Assembly: GCA_002495525.1 (NCBI GenBank)
Contig: DAFS01000062.1
Location: 1 to 23,941 of the forward strand
DNA length: 23,941 nucleotides
Reading direction: 5' to 3'
Source of the DNA: Euryarchaeota archaeon UBA89
GTDB taxonomy: Archaea; Thermoplasmatota; Poseidoniia; Poseidoniales; Thalassarchaeaceae
Of the stretch, positions 1-7,635 are shown in pieces. The notes beneath the pieces were generated by a model. It had not been told where the DNA came from and ran no database searches. It worked only from the letters and a program-made list of their open reading frames with translations. The position numbers and the translations under genes are program-made. Every line of letters begins with the position of its first letter. Positions within the stretch are counted from its first letter, which is position 1.

Positions 1-128
1 CAATCTATCTTACTTACAGAATCTATAACTTTATCATTTTCATCTACTACTAAGCACATTTCCTTCATCATCTTAAGTTGTGATGAATCAAGTTTACTCA
101 GACTACTATCTTGGGTCTCTTCTCCCAT
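1..128 (-). CDS. idi: Isopentenyl-diphosphate delta-isomerase, type I (N-terminal fragment, runs off the left edge)
   Basis: Only the first 42 codons are in the window; the gene continues beyond base 1. The start is the ATG at 126-128. After a short polar leader (MGEETQDSSLSK) comes KMMKEMCLVVDENDKVIDSV. This resembles the start of type I, Nudix-fold IPP isomerases, where a methionine-cysteine stretch leads into a V(D/V)E-x-D-x-VIG beta hairpin. The enzyme interconverts isopentenyl and dimethylallyl diphosphate for isoprenoid lipid synthesis. It lies 44 bases downstream of isopentenyl phosphate kinase on the same strand, so the two are probably cotranscribed, and this pathway link strengthens the call. 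The Nudix box and catalytic Cys/Glu are outside the window. Many archaea use the unrelated type II enzyme, so the type should be confirmed on the full gene. Confidence 0.7.
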   Translation of the reverse strand, partial: MGEETQDSSLSKLDSSQLKMMKEMCLVVDENDKVIDSVSKID

Positions 129-172
129 GTTTCTCACCTCTCCGAGGACGGTTACATATAATAGATGAATGA

Positions 173-967
173 TTAAATTACTTTCGTCCCAATAGTATTA
201 CCAGTTTGTACAAGTTCAGCGATTCTTTCAGGTTTTCTTCCATCAATCATCCAAACATTGGCCACATTTTGCGCTATTTTACTTGCACTTTCAGCTTTCA
301 GAAATATTCCTCCAGTGACATCTTGGCTAGATTCATGCCTTCCGGTAATTTCTTGCTCGTTTGACCATAGAGAGATTAGTTCAGAACCTTCTTCATTTGG
401 AGGTTTAGTCAACAGACCTTCGGCATCTCCCAAAAGAAAGATGCAATGTGTAATTCCTGGGATCTCTTTACAGATTCTTACCATTAAATCGTCTCCAGAT
501 AATATTCCAAATTCTCTCTCACTGTGAACATCTACTACATCACCAAAAGTCACTTGAATAGTATCTTTCTTTTCATCACCTAATTTGGTAATATCTCCAT
601 TGAATTGTGGACCTAAACCATTCGCCCATTTGGATGGAGGGTGAGATATTCCTTCGATACCAAATTCCTTCAAGTACTTCACAACATAATTGTTTAATTC
701 AATCATATCATTTCTTACATTCTTAACTGCTAACCTTTGTTCATCAATTATTTCTATACTATTTCCCCTCGACAAATGCCATTTTTTCGCTTCTAAATGC
801 CCGAAAGAACCGGCTCCATGTACCAAAATAATCGAATCGTCATTTTTTATCATTTTAGAAATTATTTTACATACAGATTGTATTCTTTCTTCTCGAACTA
901 ATTTGTATTGAGATTTATCTGTAATTAGCCCCCCGCCTAATTTAATCACAATTTTATTCTTAGGCAT
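173..967 (-). CDS. ipk: Isopentenyl phosphate kinase
   Basis: Amino-acid-kinase-fold enzyme that phosphorylates isopentenyl phosphate to isopentenyl diphosphate, the last step of the alternative archaeal mevalonate pathway. From the chosen start the protein begins MPKNKIVIKLGGGLITDKS, the nucleotide-binding Gly-rich strand-loop expected at the very N-terminus. It is followed by LVHGAGSFGHLEAKKW, whose GSFGH histidine is the substrate-phosphate-binding hallmark of IPKs as opposed to other amino acid kinases. A later GDVVD, LSGDDLM and LLGDAEGLLTKPP give the kinase core, and DVTGGIFLKAESA is the C-terminal nucleotide-side motif. In-frame upstream ATGs at 979 and 1015 are possible; 967 was chosen because the family normally has only a few residues before KLGG. 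It is probably the first gene of an operon with idi. Confidence 0.93.
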   Translation of the reverse strand: MPKNKIVIKLGGGLITDKSQYKLVREERIQSVCKIISKMIKNDDSIILVHGAGSFGHLEAKKWHLSRGNSIEIIDEQRLAVKNVRNDMIELNNYVVKYLKEFGIEGISHPPSKWANGLGPQFNGDITKLGDEKKDTIQVTFGDVVDVHSEREFGILSGDDLMVRICKEIPGITHCIFLLGDAEGLLTKPPNEEGSELISLWSNEQEITGRHESSQDVTGGIFLKAESASKIAQNVANVWMIDGRKPERIAELVQTGNTIGTKVI

Positions 968-1074
968 AGTTAACCCCATGTCTTCGAATAGAGTTTCACA
1001 TATTGCTGTATTCATTTCTATTTCTCTGTATTTCCAAACGATGGGTTCATTTCATAGAGTTTCTTCGAAAGTTT

Positions 1075-1395
1075 GTGTCAGAACAATCCGATATTGAGAA
1101 ATTCCAGAGATGGCTTCAATCACAATTAGATGATGTCAAGTCTATTGAGGATGTTGAAGAGAGAGAAAGACGTCAAATTCAATTGGAATGCGCTATACAA
1201 GAGGCAATTAATTTCCGTACTCTGATGAGTTTAGTAGAAGACATTGCACCTCCGTTTGTGGAAAGAGAATCTTCAGTTAGAGTGGTTTCCGATGAGAAAG
1301 TCACCAAAGAATCTTCAGGTGGGTTTTGTTTGTCCTGTGAGAAACCAATTACATCTGATATTGATTTCTGTATAAATTGTGGAGAATTTATTTAA
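1075..1395 (+). CDS. Small protein with helical N-terminus and C-terminal zinc ribbon
   Basis: I do not recognise a named family. From the GTG at 1075 it is about 106 residues. The first two thirds are charged and helical (SEQSDIEKFQRWLQSQLDDV and a Glu/Arg-rich stretch). The end is a compact zinc ribbon, CLSCEKPITSDIDFCINCGEF, with two CxxC knuckles 12 residues apart. An in-frame TTG at 1003 would lengthen it by 24 residues (hydrophobic, LYSFLFLC) but would run into the divergent IPK gene, so GTG 1075 is preferred; this start is uncertain. It is divergent from ipk and ends exactly where the convergent kptA gene ends. Such ribbons usually bind protein or nucleic acid, but the role is unknown. 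Confidence 0.7.
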   Translation: MSEQSDIEKFQRWLQSQLDDVKSIEDVEERERRQIQLECAIQEAINFRTLMSLVEDIAPPFVERESSVRVVSDEKVTKESSGGFCLSCEKPITSDIDFCINCGEFI

Positions 1396-2088
1396 TTATT
1401 CTTCTTCATCTACCCATCTTGCTCTAGCAACTTCATATTCAGGATGATCATTAGATATTTGAGCAATATATTCTGGATCTACAGATTCAACAAGATATAC
1501 TGTGACTCCTGCGTGCCAAATTGTGTCTCCTTCAGCTTCCATCCTAGCGGTATCAATTTCAAGAATTGTTGGTAATTTGTAATGTACCTTACCTGCTTCT
1601 GCAGCTGACCTAATACTCGATGATAGATGAACATGAGCTCTTCCACTAGGAGTTATCCCTACTTCAAGTAAATTTTCTGCTTCATCTGGATTACATGGGT
1701 AAAACAATGAGGGTGGAATATTATCAGTGGGTAAATCCAATTCAATTTCAAGAGTATGACCGTATGTAGCTCTAATCATATTCCCTCTCACTTCATATCT
1801 TCCTTTTCCATCAGTCTCTGTTACCGCTCTGAAATGATGAGGCCTTAACCAATGATATCTCCTTTCATCTTGTTTCTTGAATCTGCTAATTATATCTTTA
1901 ACATCGACCCATCCATTAATATCCATCTCAAGATCAAATTTCTCGGGGGCATGTCTTAAAATCAGTGCCAATCTTCTAGCTAAACTATCCCTTTCACGTG
2001 AACGAAGAATAAATTTTCCTTCTTCGTTACATGCTGGACATAGGTGGTCATCAGAGTAATATCCGTGTTTACTGCATTCTCTTATCAT
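1396..2088 (-). CDS. kptA: RNA 2'-phosphotransferase (Tpt1/KptA family) with N-terminal zinc finger
   Basis: Transfers the 2'-phosphate at an RNA splice junction to NAD+, giving ADP-ribose 1'',2''-cyclic phosphate; in eukaryotes this finishes tRNA splicing. From ATG 2088 the protein is 230 residues. It opens with a zinc-binding CSKHGYYSDDHLCPAC (Cx2H-x8-Cx2C), seen in archaeal members. Then come LARRLALILRHAPEKFDLEM with the catalytic Arg-His pair, a winged-helix-like NGWVDVKDIISRF, NMIRATYGHT (second Arg and the NAD-side GH), GITPSGRAHVHLS, and LEIDTARMEAEG near the end. An upstream in-frame ATG at 2130 adds 14 residues that do not fit the family, so 2088 is preferred. Stop codons abut those of the zinc-ribbon gene at 1395. 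Archaeal KptA function is less clear, because archaeal tRNA ligation by RtcB leaves no 2'-phosphate. Confidence 0.93.
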   Translation of the reverse strand: MIRECSKHGYYSDDHLCPACNEEGKFILRSRERDSLARRLALILRHAPEKFDLEMDINGWVDVKDIISRFKKQDERRYHWLRPHHFRAVTETDGKGRYEVRGNMIRATYGHTLEIELDLPTDNIPPSLFYPCNPDEAENLLEVGITPSGRAHVHLSSSIRSAAEAGKVHYKLPTILEIDTARMEAEGDTIWHAGVTVYLVESVDPEYIAQISNDHPEYEVARARWVDEEE

Positions 2089-2201
2089 ATTATCAAACAC
2101 TTCGAGTTTAATTTCTTTCAAGAACCTCACGGTCGATATAGTCTGGTTAGAATCATCAATTAATTGCCAATAATTATGTTGTGTGCTTGTCTCGGAGATG
2201 C

Positions 2202-3335
2202 ATGAAGGCAGTTATTGTTGATTGGCTCAGGTCTCCTTTTCATAGAGCCCATAAGGGTAAATTAGCAAATATCCGCCCAGATGAAATGGCGGGTCAGGTA
2301 ATCAGAAAACTAATGGAAAGAAACAATATTTCTGGTTCTATGATTGATGATTTAATCTTGGGTTGTGCTTATCCCGAAGGTGAGCAAGGATACAATTTAG
2401 GTCGCTTACTCTCGTTTCTAGGAGAATTACCAGATACAGTCCCAGGATCTACAATTAACCGATTATGTGGCTCATCCATGCAAGCAATTCTTTCTGCTGC
2501 TGCACATATAGAGGTTGGATGGGGAGATTGTATCTTAGTAGGAGGCGTAGAATCTATGAGCCGAGTTCAAAGAAGAGGTTTCAATTGGAGCCCCTCTCCA
2601 GAATTAGAAAATATTTTTCCAGATGCTTACATTGGCATGGGAGTTACTGCAGAGAATGTTGCTAAAAAATGGAATCAAACGCGTCTTGAACATGAAGAAT
2701 TCGCTCTTTCATCTCATCAAAAAGCATTCGCGGCTCAATCAAATGGTTTTCTAGATGATGAAATTGTCACTATTATTACTGATGAAGGCGAAGTAAGTCA
2801 GGATGGCTGTATTCGTGGTAATACGACTATCGAATCAATGGCTCGTCTGAATCCTGCTTTTGGAGAAGACGGAGTTGTGACAGCAGCAACTTCCTCTCCA
2901 TTAACTGATGGTAGCGTATTCATGATTGTATGTAGTGAAGAGTTCGCAGAGAATAATAATTTGAGACCGATTGCTAGAATAGTGGCTGGAGCAGTTACTG
3001 GTTGCGCTCCGGATATAATGGGGATAGGCCCCATTGAAGCTACAAAAAAAGTTCTTGAAAGAGCAAAATGGGATATCGGTGATGTAGATTTATTTGAATT
3101 AAATGAAGCATTTTCTAGTCAGAGTTTAGCAGTAATGAAGGATTTAGGTATCAGTTCAGAGAAAGTTAATTTGCACGGTGGTGCATTAGCGATAGGACAC
3201 CCATTAGGTGCTTCTGGTGCAAGGATAACAGGCAAGGCAGCCAGTTTACTAAAATCGACAAATTCAAATCGTTCTGTAGCAACAATGTGTATTGGTGGTG
3301 GCATGGGAATTGCCATAGCATTGGAAAGAATTTGA
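2202..3335 (+). CDS. fadI: Thiolase (acetyl-CoA C-acyltransferase, FadI/HADHB-like)
   Basis: Catalyses reversible thiolytic cleavage of 3-ketoacyl-CoA or Claisen condensation of acetyl-CoA. From ATG 2202 (MKAVIVDWLRSPF) it is 377 residues. The nucleophilic cysteine is in INRLCGSSMQAI at residue 89, the canonical position. The general-base His is in GGALAIGHPLGASGARI (about residue 333) and the second active Cys in ATMCIGGGMGIAIALER (about 363). NEAFSSQ and GGVESMSR are also present. VTAATSSPLTDGS is the form seen in the beta-oxidation FadI/HADHB branch rather than biosynthetic PhaA-type enzymes, so fatty-acid degradation is more likely than mevalonate entry; this subfamily call is an inference. 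An upstream GTG at 2181 would add seven non-conserved residues. It is monocistronic, with a T-rich run right after the stop. Confidence 0.93.
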   Translation: MKAVIVDWLRSPFHRAHKGKLANIRPDEMAGQVIRKLMERNNISGSMIDDLILGCAYPEGEQGYNLGRLLSFLGELPDTVPGSTINRLCGSSMQAILSAAAHIEVGWGDCILVGGVESMSRVQRRGFNWSPSPELENIFPDAYIGMGVTAENVAKKWNQTRLEHEEFALSSHQKAFAAQSNGFLDDEIVTIITDEGEVSQDGCIRGNTTIESMARLNPAFGEDGVVTAATSSPLTDGSVFMIVCSEEFAENNNLRPIARIVAGAVTGCAPDIMGIGPIEATKKVLERAKWDIGDVDLFELNEAFSSQSLAVMKDLGISSEKVNLHGGALAIGHPLGASGARITGKAASLLKSTNSNRSVATMCIGGGMGIAIALERI

Positions 3336-3345
3336 TTTTTCTTTT
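3336..3345 (+). terminator. T-rich run after thiolase stop (candidate archaeal terminator)
   Basis: TTTTTCTTTT follows the TGA directly on the coding strand. Archaeal RNA polymerase terminates at such T-tracts without needing a hairpin, and none is evident here. The convergent gene ends only a few bases further on. Confidence 0.4.
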
Positions 3346-3351
3346 CCAAAA

Positions 3352-3855
3352 TCAATTGACTAAGTTAGCATTACAATTTGGACATTTATCTTCAATAGAT
3401 AGCCTACTTGGGATGACTGCTAATAGGGTTGAGCAACTTGGGCAAGTTGCTAAAACCTCATCTCCTGAGATTTTTTCTTTTACATCATTATAGTCTTCAT
3501 TAAGACTGTTATACCAATTTTTAAATGTTGGATTACGTACAGTCCTGACTCTTCTGAATGTTGATAAAGAGAGTAAAACCAATAAAAATCCTTGGATAGT
3601 ACTGGTGGTATTTTCTTTAGTGAGTTCATTCAATCCTGAAAATATGAAAATCAATGATAGGATTATTAACACAATCATTGCCATTATATCCCCTCCTCTA
3701 TTTTTATTTTTGAAAGAAATTATAGCAAATAATGGTAATATAAGTATCATAATTAGACATATTGTGGCAGAAACAGAATATGTTGAAATTATGAAAAAGC
3801 ATAACAATAAATCAATTATCATAAATCTGTATAGATGTTTATGCAAATTTTCCAT
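3352..3855 (-). CDS. Membrane protein with C-terminal zinc ribbon
   Basis: No named family recognised. From ATG 3855 (MENLHKHLYRFMIIDLL) it has about 167 residues. Four hydrophobic segments can be seen: MIIDLLLCFFIISTYSV, ATICLIMILILPLFAIISF, MAMIVLIILSLIFIFSGL and IQGFLLVLLSLSTF. A basic loop RRVRTVRNPTFKNW follows, then a soluble tail ending in a zinc ribbon with TCPSC and KCPNCNANL knuckles about 19 residues apart. The tail is probably cytoplasmic, since it follows the positively charged loop. An alternative ATG at 3870 adds five residues (MGGQV) and overlaps the region upstream of coaBC. The gene is divergent from coaBC and convergent with the thiolase. Confidence 0.75.
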   Translation of the reverse strand: MENLHKHLYRFMIIDLLLCFFIISTYSVSATICLIMILILPLFAIISFKNKNRGGDIMAMIVLIILSLIFIFSGLNELTKENTTSTIQGFLLVLLSLSTFRRVRTVRNPTFKNWYNSLNEDYNDVKEKISGDEVLATCPSCSTLLAVIPSRLSIEDKCPNCNANLVN

Positions 3856-3888
3856 TACCTGACCCCCCATCTTCGCACCCCTCTGTCA

Positions 3889-5127
3889 ATGATTGTGTTG
3901 CGACGAACTCATCAATGCTCCCCCTCTGCGAGGTGTGTGACAAAAGACACAGGAGTTGAAATTCTTAGCTCGAGTTTGGATGGCAAAAGTGTTCTAGTCA
4001 TTGTTTCAGGAGGAATTGCCGCAGTTGAATCTGTACGTCTTTGTAGAGAGTTTAGGCGTCATAGCGCTAAATTAACAATAATGATGTCAAAAGAGGCTGA
4101 AAAAATAATTTCTCCATTGGCATTATCGTGGGCGTCTGGACAGAATGTAATTACTGATTGGCAGCCTGATATGAAACAGTTAGATGGTTATGATGCTGTG
4201 TTAGTTGCTCCTGCTACTAGGAATACGATATCAAAGCATATCCATGGAATTATGGACTCACCCGTTATGATGGCATTGAGTGCTGCAAGAGGGAATAAAA
4301 CACCGATTATTTTTGTCCCATCTATGCACCAAGATTTATTTGACGATCCCGTAACTAGTGAATTATTAGATAAAATATCATTGGAAGGGAATTATTACTT
4401 TGTTGACAGCGAAAAAGAAGGACGGAGAAAACAACCCTCCCCTGTTGTAATAGTTTCGAAGTTATCCAATCTGATTAACTCTTTTCAAGAAAATAGAAGA
4501 AAAGTTGCCATTACTCTTGGAGCCACTAGAGCGCCTATAGATTCCGTTCGAGCAATCCAAAATGCATCATCTGGAAAAACTGGATGGGCAATTGCAGAGT
4601 ATCTGTTTATGATGGGGCATGAAGTACATTGTATAGCTGGAAAAACTTCATCCAATCCTTCTATCGAATTACCTAACATTACCCGTGCTGGTTCTCCTGA
4701 AGAAATGTTATCTGAGGCTTTATCATTAGTAAAAATAGATGTTAAACCAGATGTCTGGATACATTCTGCTGCTGTACTAGATTATTCTATGGTTGCTGAA
4801 AAAGGTAAGAGACCCAGTGGACAAGATAAATGGGAAATAGAACTCCGGCCTACATTGAAACATATTTCCGAATTATCTGATTTAGTAGGTGACTGTATTA
4901 GAATAGGCTTCAAATTAGAAACTGGCGTTTCTGAAGAAGAGTTAATTCAGAAATCTCTCAATCAAATCTCAAAATATGATGTTGACTATGTTATAGCTAA
5001 TATTCTTGAGCAAATTGCAGATAAAAATTCTCCCAGAGCTAGACTTGTTTCTAAAGATGGTTCAGTCAAAGTATTGCAGAATGAAGTTGATATCTGTCTA
5101 GAGATTGAAAAAATCATTTCGGAATAG
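3889..5127 (+). CDS. coaBC: Bifunctional phosphopantothenoylcysteine decarboxylase / phosphopantothenate-cysteine ligase
   Basis: Makes 4'-phosphopantetheine from 4'-phosphopantothenate for coenzyme A synthesis. It is 412 residues from ATG 3889. The N-terminal half is the flavin-dependent CoaC decarboxylase: VLVIVSGGIAAVESVRLCRE (FMN-binding start), VAPATRNTISKHIHGI (the PASANT-like motif with its Asn) and FVPSMHQDLFDDP, the archaeal form of the PxMNxxMW substrate lid. The C-terminal half is CoaB: VAITLGATRAPIDSVRAIQN, then NASSGKTGWAIAEYLFMMGH, WIHSAAVLDYSM and IRIGFKLETG, with YVIANILEQ near the end. The order and motifs follow euryarchaeal Dfp proteins. The leader before the decarboxylase (about 30 residues) is less typical, so the start could be GTG 3895 or later. 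It is followed after 47 bases by proS and probably shares its transcript. Confidence 0.93.
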   Translation: MIVLRRTHQCSPSARCVTKDTGVEILSSSLDGKSVLVIVSGGIAAVESVRLCREFRRHSAKLTIMMSKEAEKIISPLALSWASGQNVITDWQPDMKQLDGYDAVLVAPATRNTISKHIHGIMDSPVMMALSAARGNKTPIIFVPSMHQDLFDDPVTSELLDKISLEGNYYFVDSEKEGRRKQPSPVVIVSKLSNLINSFQENRRKVAITLGATRAPIDSVRAIQNASSGKTGWAIAEYLFMMGHEVHCIAGKTSSNPSIELPNITRAGSPEEMLSEALSLVKIDVKPDVWIHSAAVLDYSMVAEKGKRPSGQDKWEIELRPTLKHISELSDLVGDCIRIGFKLETGVSEEELIQKSLNQISKYDVDYVIANILEQIADKNSPRARLVSKDGSVKVLQNEVDICLEIEKIISE

Positions 5128-5174
5128 GCCTCACATGCGGCACATTGAAGGATAATCTACCACGGGATATAATC

Positions 5175-6695
5175 ATGACAAAGCATGGTAAGGCTAAGAG
5201 AGGTATCCCTCCAAAGTCGGATTTTAATGCCTGGTATCCTGCTATTGTCGAAATTTCCGATTTAGTAGACAAAAGATATCCTATCAAAGGAATGGATGTT
5301 TGGAAACCTTATGGTTGGTCAACAATGAGGCTTATCGATGGTCTCACACGAAAAGAAATGGAAAACTCTGGTCATCAAGAATATAACTTCCCTTTGTTAG
5401 TACCGGAAGATCTACTTGAGAAAGAAAACCATCTTGTTTCTCGTCTTAAAGCAGCTAGGGAACAAGGAGTCGATCCGTCTGAACTTAGGATGGAAGAAGA
5501 AGATTCAGGATTTAAGAAAGAAGTTTATTGGGTAACGAAAGGTGGTGAAAATAAACTCGATGTACCCATGTTCCTAAGACCTACCTCTGAAACACCAATG
5601 TATACTATGTTCTCACTTTGGATAAGGAGTCACGCTGACTTACCATTGAAAACATTCCAAATCGTCAATACTTTCCGTTATGAAACCAAGCAAACTCGTT
5701 CATTCATTAGAGTAAGAGAAATTCATTTCTTCGAGGCCCATACAGTCCACAAGGATGAAGAAGGTGCTACTAAACAAATAGAGGAAGACGCTAAAATTGT
5801 TCAGAAATTGATGAAATCATTGTGTTTACCAGTTTTAGTTTCTAAAAGGCCTGTATGGGATACCTTCCCCGGTGCATGGTATACTACAGCCGTAGATGTA
5901 GTAATGCCAAATGGACGTACATTACAGATAGCCACTTATCATCACTATCGTGATCAATGGGCTCAAGCCTTTGATTTGAATTATGAAGATGTTAACGGCA
6001 ATATCCAAAATTGCCATCAAACAACATTTGGAATGTCAGAAAGATTACTAGGAGCAGTTGTTGGAATGCATGGTGATGATGCTGGACTAATTTTACCTCC
6101 ATCAGTATCTCCATATCAAGTAATTTTAATGCCCGTTGCAGCCCATATTAATGAGGAAGTCTTACCAAAAATTAATCAAATAGCTGAAAATCTTCGTTCA
6201 GCAGGTCTCAGAGTTCATTTAGACGATAGAGATAAACGCCCAGGAGGAAAGCATTACGATTGGGAAATTAAAGGAGTTCCAATTAGATTAGAATTTGGTC
6301 CTCGAGATCTTGCTGAAAATAAATGTGTATTATCTCTCAGAACTGGAGGTAAAGTAGATGCTAGCTTAGATAATCTTTCAGAAACTATTTCTGGTCATTT
6401 AGTAGAAATTTCAGAGCAGTTATTGAAACGTTCTTCTTCACATATGTCTGATTTAGTTAAGAAATTCCCTGGAATTATAGATACAGATAATGGTTGGAAA
6501 CTTGTTTCTCCAATAGAAGATGGAATAGTCTATGAATTAGCATTTGATGGTAATGATGCTGATGCCGAAATTCTAGAAAAAACAACTGGATTAGCCTTAT
6601 TAGGTGATTCAGTAGAACCTTACTCTGAACCACAGAGTTGCGTGATTACTGGTAAATTAACTACAAGGAAGCAACACATTGCACGCATGTATTAA
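5175..6695 (+). CDS. proS: Prolyl-tRNA synthetase, archaeal/eukaryal type
   Basis: Class II aminoacyl-tRNA synthetase charging tRNA-Pro. It is 506 residues from ATG 5175 (MTKHGKAKRGIPPKSDFNAW), the usual archaeal opening; an in-frame TTG at 5145 is less likely. Motif 1 lies around GMDVWKPYGWSTMRLIDGL, the proline-site TSE is in LRPTSETPMYTMF, and motif 2 is NTFRYETKQTRSFIRVREIHFFEAHT. The middle carries WDTFPGAWYTTAVDVVMPNG and a QNCHQTTFGMSERL stretch, and motif 3 is GMHGDDAGLILPP. An anticodon-binding domain (VILMPVAAH, LDDRDKRPGGKHYDWE, VPIRLEFGPRDL) and the small C-terminal domain ending in a terminal Tyr (IARMY) follow. The C-terminal domain keeps only one of the four zinc cysteines typical of the family (in SCVITGK). 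Probably in one operon with coaBC. Confidence 0.96.
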   Translation: MTKHGKAKRGIPPKSDFNAWYPAIVEISDLVDKRYPIKGMDVWKPYGWSTMRLIDGLTRKEMENSGHQEYNFPLLVPEDLLEKENHLVSRLKAAREQGVDPSELRMEEEDSGFKKEVYWVTKGGENKLDVPMFLRPTSETPMYTMFSLWIRSHADLPLKTFQIVNTFRYETKQTRSFIRVREIHFFEAHTVHKDEEGATKQIEEDAKIVQKLMKSLCLPVLVSKRPVWDTFPGAWYTTAVDVVMPNGRTLQIATYHHYRDQWAQAFDLNYEDVNGNIQNCHQTTFGMSERLLGAVVGMHGDDAGLILPPSVSPYQVILMPVAAHINEEVLPKINQIAENLRSAGLRVHLDDRDKRPGGKHYDWEIKGVPIRLEFGPRDLAENKCVLSLRTGGKVDASLDNLSETISGHLVEISEQLLKRSSSHMSDLVKKFPGIIDTDNGWKLVSPIEDGIVYELAFDGNDADAEILEKTTGLALLGDSVEPYSEPQSCVITGKLTTRKQHIARMY

Positions 6696-6697
6696 TT

Positions 6698-7582
6698 TCA
6701 CTTTTTCCTCATTCCGAGTAAAGAGATGAATGAGAAAGCCATGATTAACATCCCATCTAGCATATCTCCATTTCCTGTTTGGGTCCATGAATCTATATCT
6801 TGATAATCTATAATTTTACCGAGTTGTAATTTTGGATTATCTTCACAATTCTTCTCGCTTACAATAATAGACATTGCACTTACTTCTGAACTGTTATAGT
6901 CTCCATTTGTAGTAGAAATTATTGTATTATTGCCATCTAATAATTTTGTTATCCAGGAGTATGGTTCGATTTCAACATTGACACTATGTGCATGAGTGAA
7001 TGAATTTCCATTTGCTAGCCAACTAAAACTCCCACTACTTACAAGTTCTTGTGAACCATTCTGTGAAATATCCCACATTATAGTATAGTTCTCGCCAATA
7101 TTCACATTATTCACTGCCCAAAATATTGTTAAGGTCAAGGTAGTTTCATTGAGAACTATGTCATCTGTGAATTCTACTTCACCCGGGGGTTCCACGTCTT
7201 CACACAATGTAACAATTGAATCTGGAACTATTGCATTTACTCCTACTAAGATATTTGAGCCTACTAACAACAAACCAATTATCCCTATTATACTAAGGAA
7301 TAGCTTTCTTTTTGGTTTCTTATCTAAATTGATAGTTTCTTCAACTTTTTGATCTGCTTTTGGAGATGGTAATATCACGTCATGTGTAAATTCACTACTT
7401 CCATTTTGTGTCTTTTCTTCTTCGATTTCTTCAGGAGTGGTAATTCCCATTTCATCAAGAGCTTCTCTACCATATATCCTCTCAGCCAGTCTGTAATATT
7501 CGTCATAATTCTCCAATTCTGATGGGTCCATTGACCCATCGAGTAATTCTCTAAGTCTTTCCCCCTCATTCATAATTGCCAT
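6698..7582 (-). CDS. Membrane-anchored protein with extracellular domain (two TM segments)
   Basis: Unknown function. From ATG 7582 it has about 294 residues. A soluble acidic N-terminus of about 90 residues (ERLRELLDGSMDPSELENYD, then a run EEIEEEK) is followed by basic KKPKRKLF and a TM segment LFLSIIGIIGLLLVGSNILVGV. An exported domain of about 160 residues follows, beta-rich, with two cysteines (LCEDVE and NCEDN) that could form a disulfide and several N-x-S/T glycosylation sequons (NETT, NYT, NGS, NSS). It ends in a second hydrophobic segment DGMLIMAFSFISLLGM and RKK. Both termini are therefore predicted inside, with the middle outside. It lies downstream of tktC on the same strand (53-base gap). 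A TTG at 7588 is an alternative start. Confidence 0.75.
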   Translation of the reverse strand: MAIMNEGERLRELLDGSMDPSELENYDEYYRLAERIYGREALDEMGITTPEEIEEEKTQNGSSEFTHDVILPSPKADQKVEETINLDKKPKRKLFLSIIGIIGLLLVGSNILVGVNAIVPDSIVTLCEDVEPPGEVEFTDDIVLNETTLTLTIFWAVNNVNIGENYTIMWDISQNGSQELVSSGSFSWLANGNSFTHAHSVNVEIEPYSWITKLLDGNNTIISTTNGDYNSSEVSAMSIIVSEKNCEDNPKLQLGKIIDYQDIDSWTQTGNGDMLDGMLIMAFSFISLLGMRKK

Positions 7583-7592
7583 TGGCAAACCG

Positions 7593-7598
7593 CTCCTT
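7593..7598 (-). promoter_or_regulatory. Shine-Dalgarno-like AAGGAG upstream of the two-TM protein
   Basis: On the minus strand AAGGAG lies about 10 bases upstream of the ATG at 7582 and about 4 bases upstream of the TTG at 7588. The spacing leaves both starts possible, but it shows the gene has its own ribosome binding site downstream of tktC. Confidence 0.45.
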
Positions 7599-7635
7599 CA
7601 TGAATGAAACCCAAGAAAGTATCTTGTATCGGCAA

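Noticed and set aside
1003..1074. TTG-initiated extension of the small zinc-ribbon gene
   Set aside because: It would overlap the longest form of ipk and add a hydrophobic stretch that does not fit the rest of the protein; the GTG at 1075 is more economical.
3605..3862. 85-residue open frame on the plus strand
   Set aside because: It is antisense to the TM segments of the membrane/zinc-ribbon protein; its hydrophobicity is explained by that gene.
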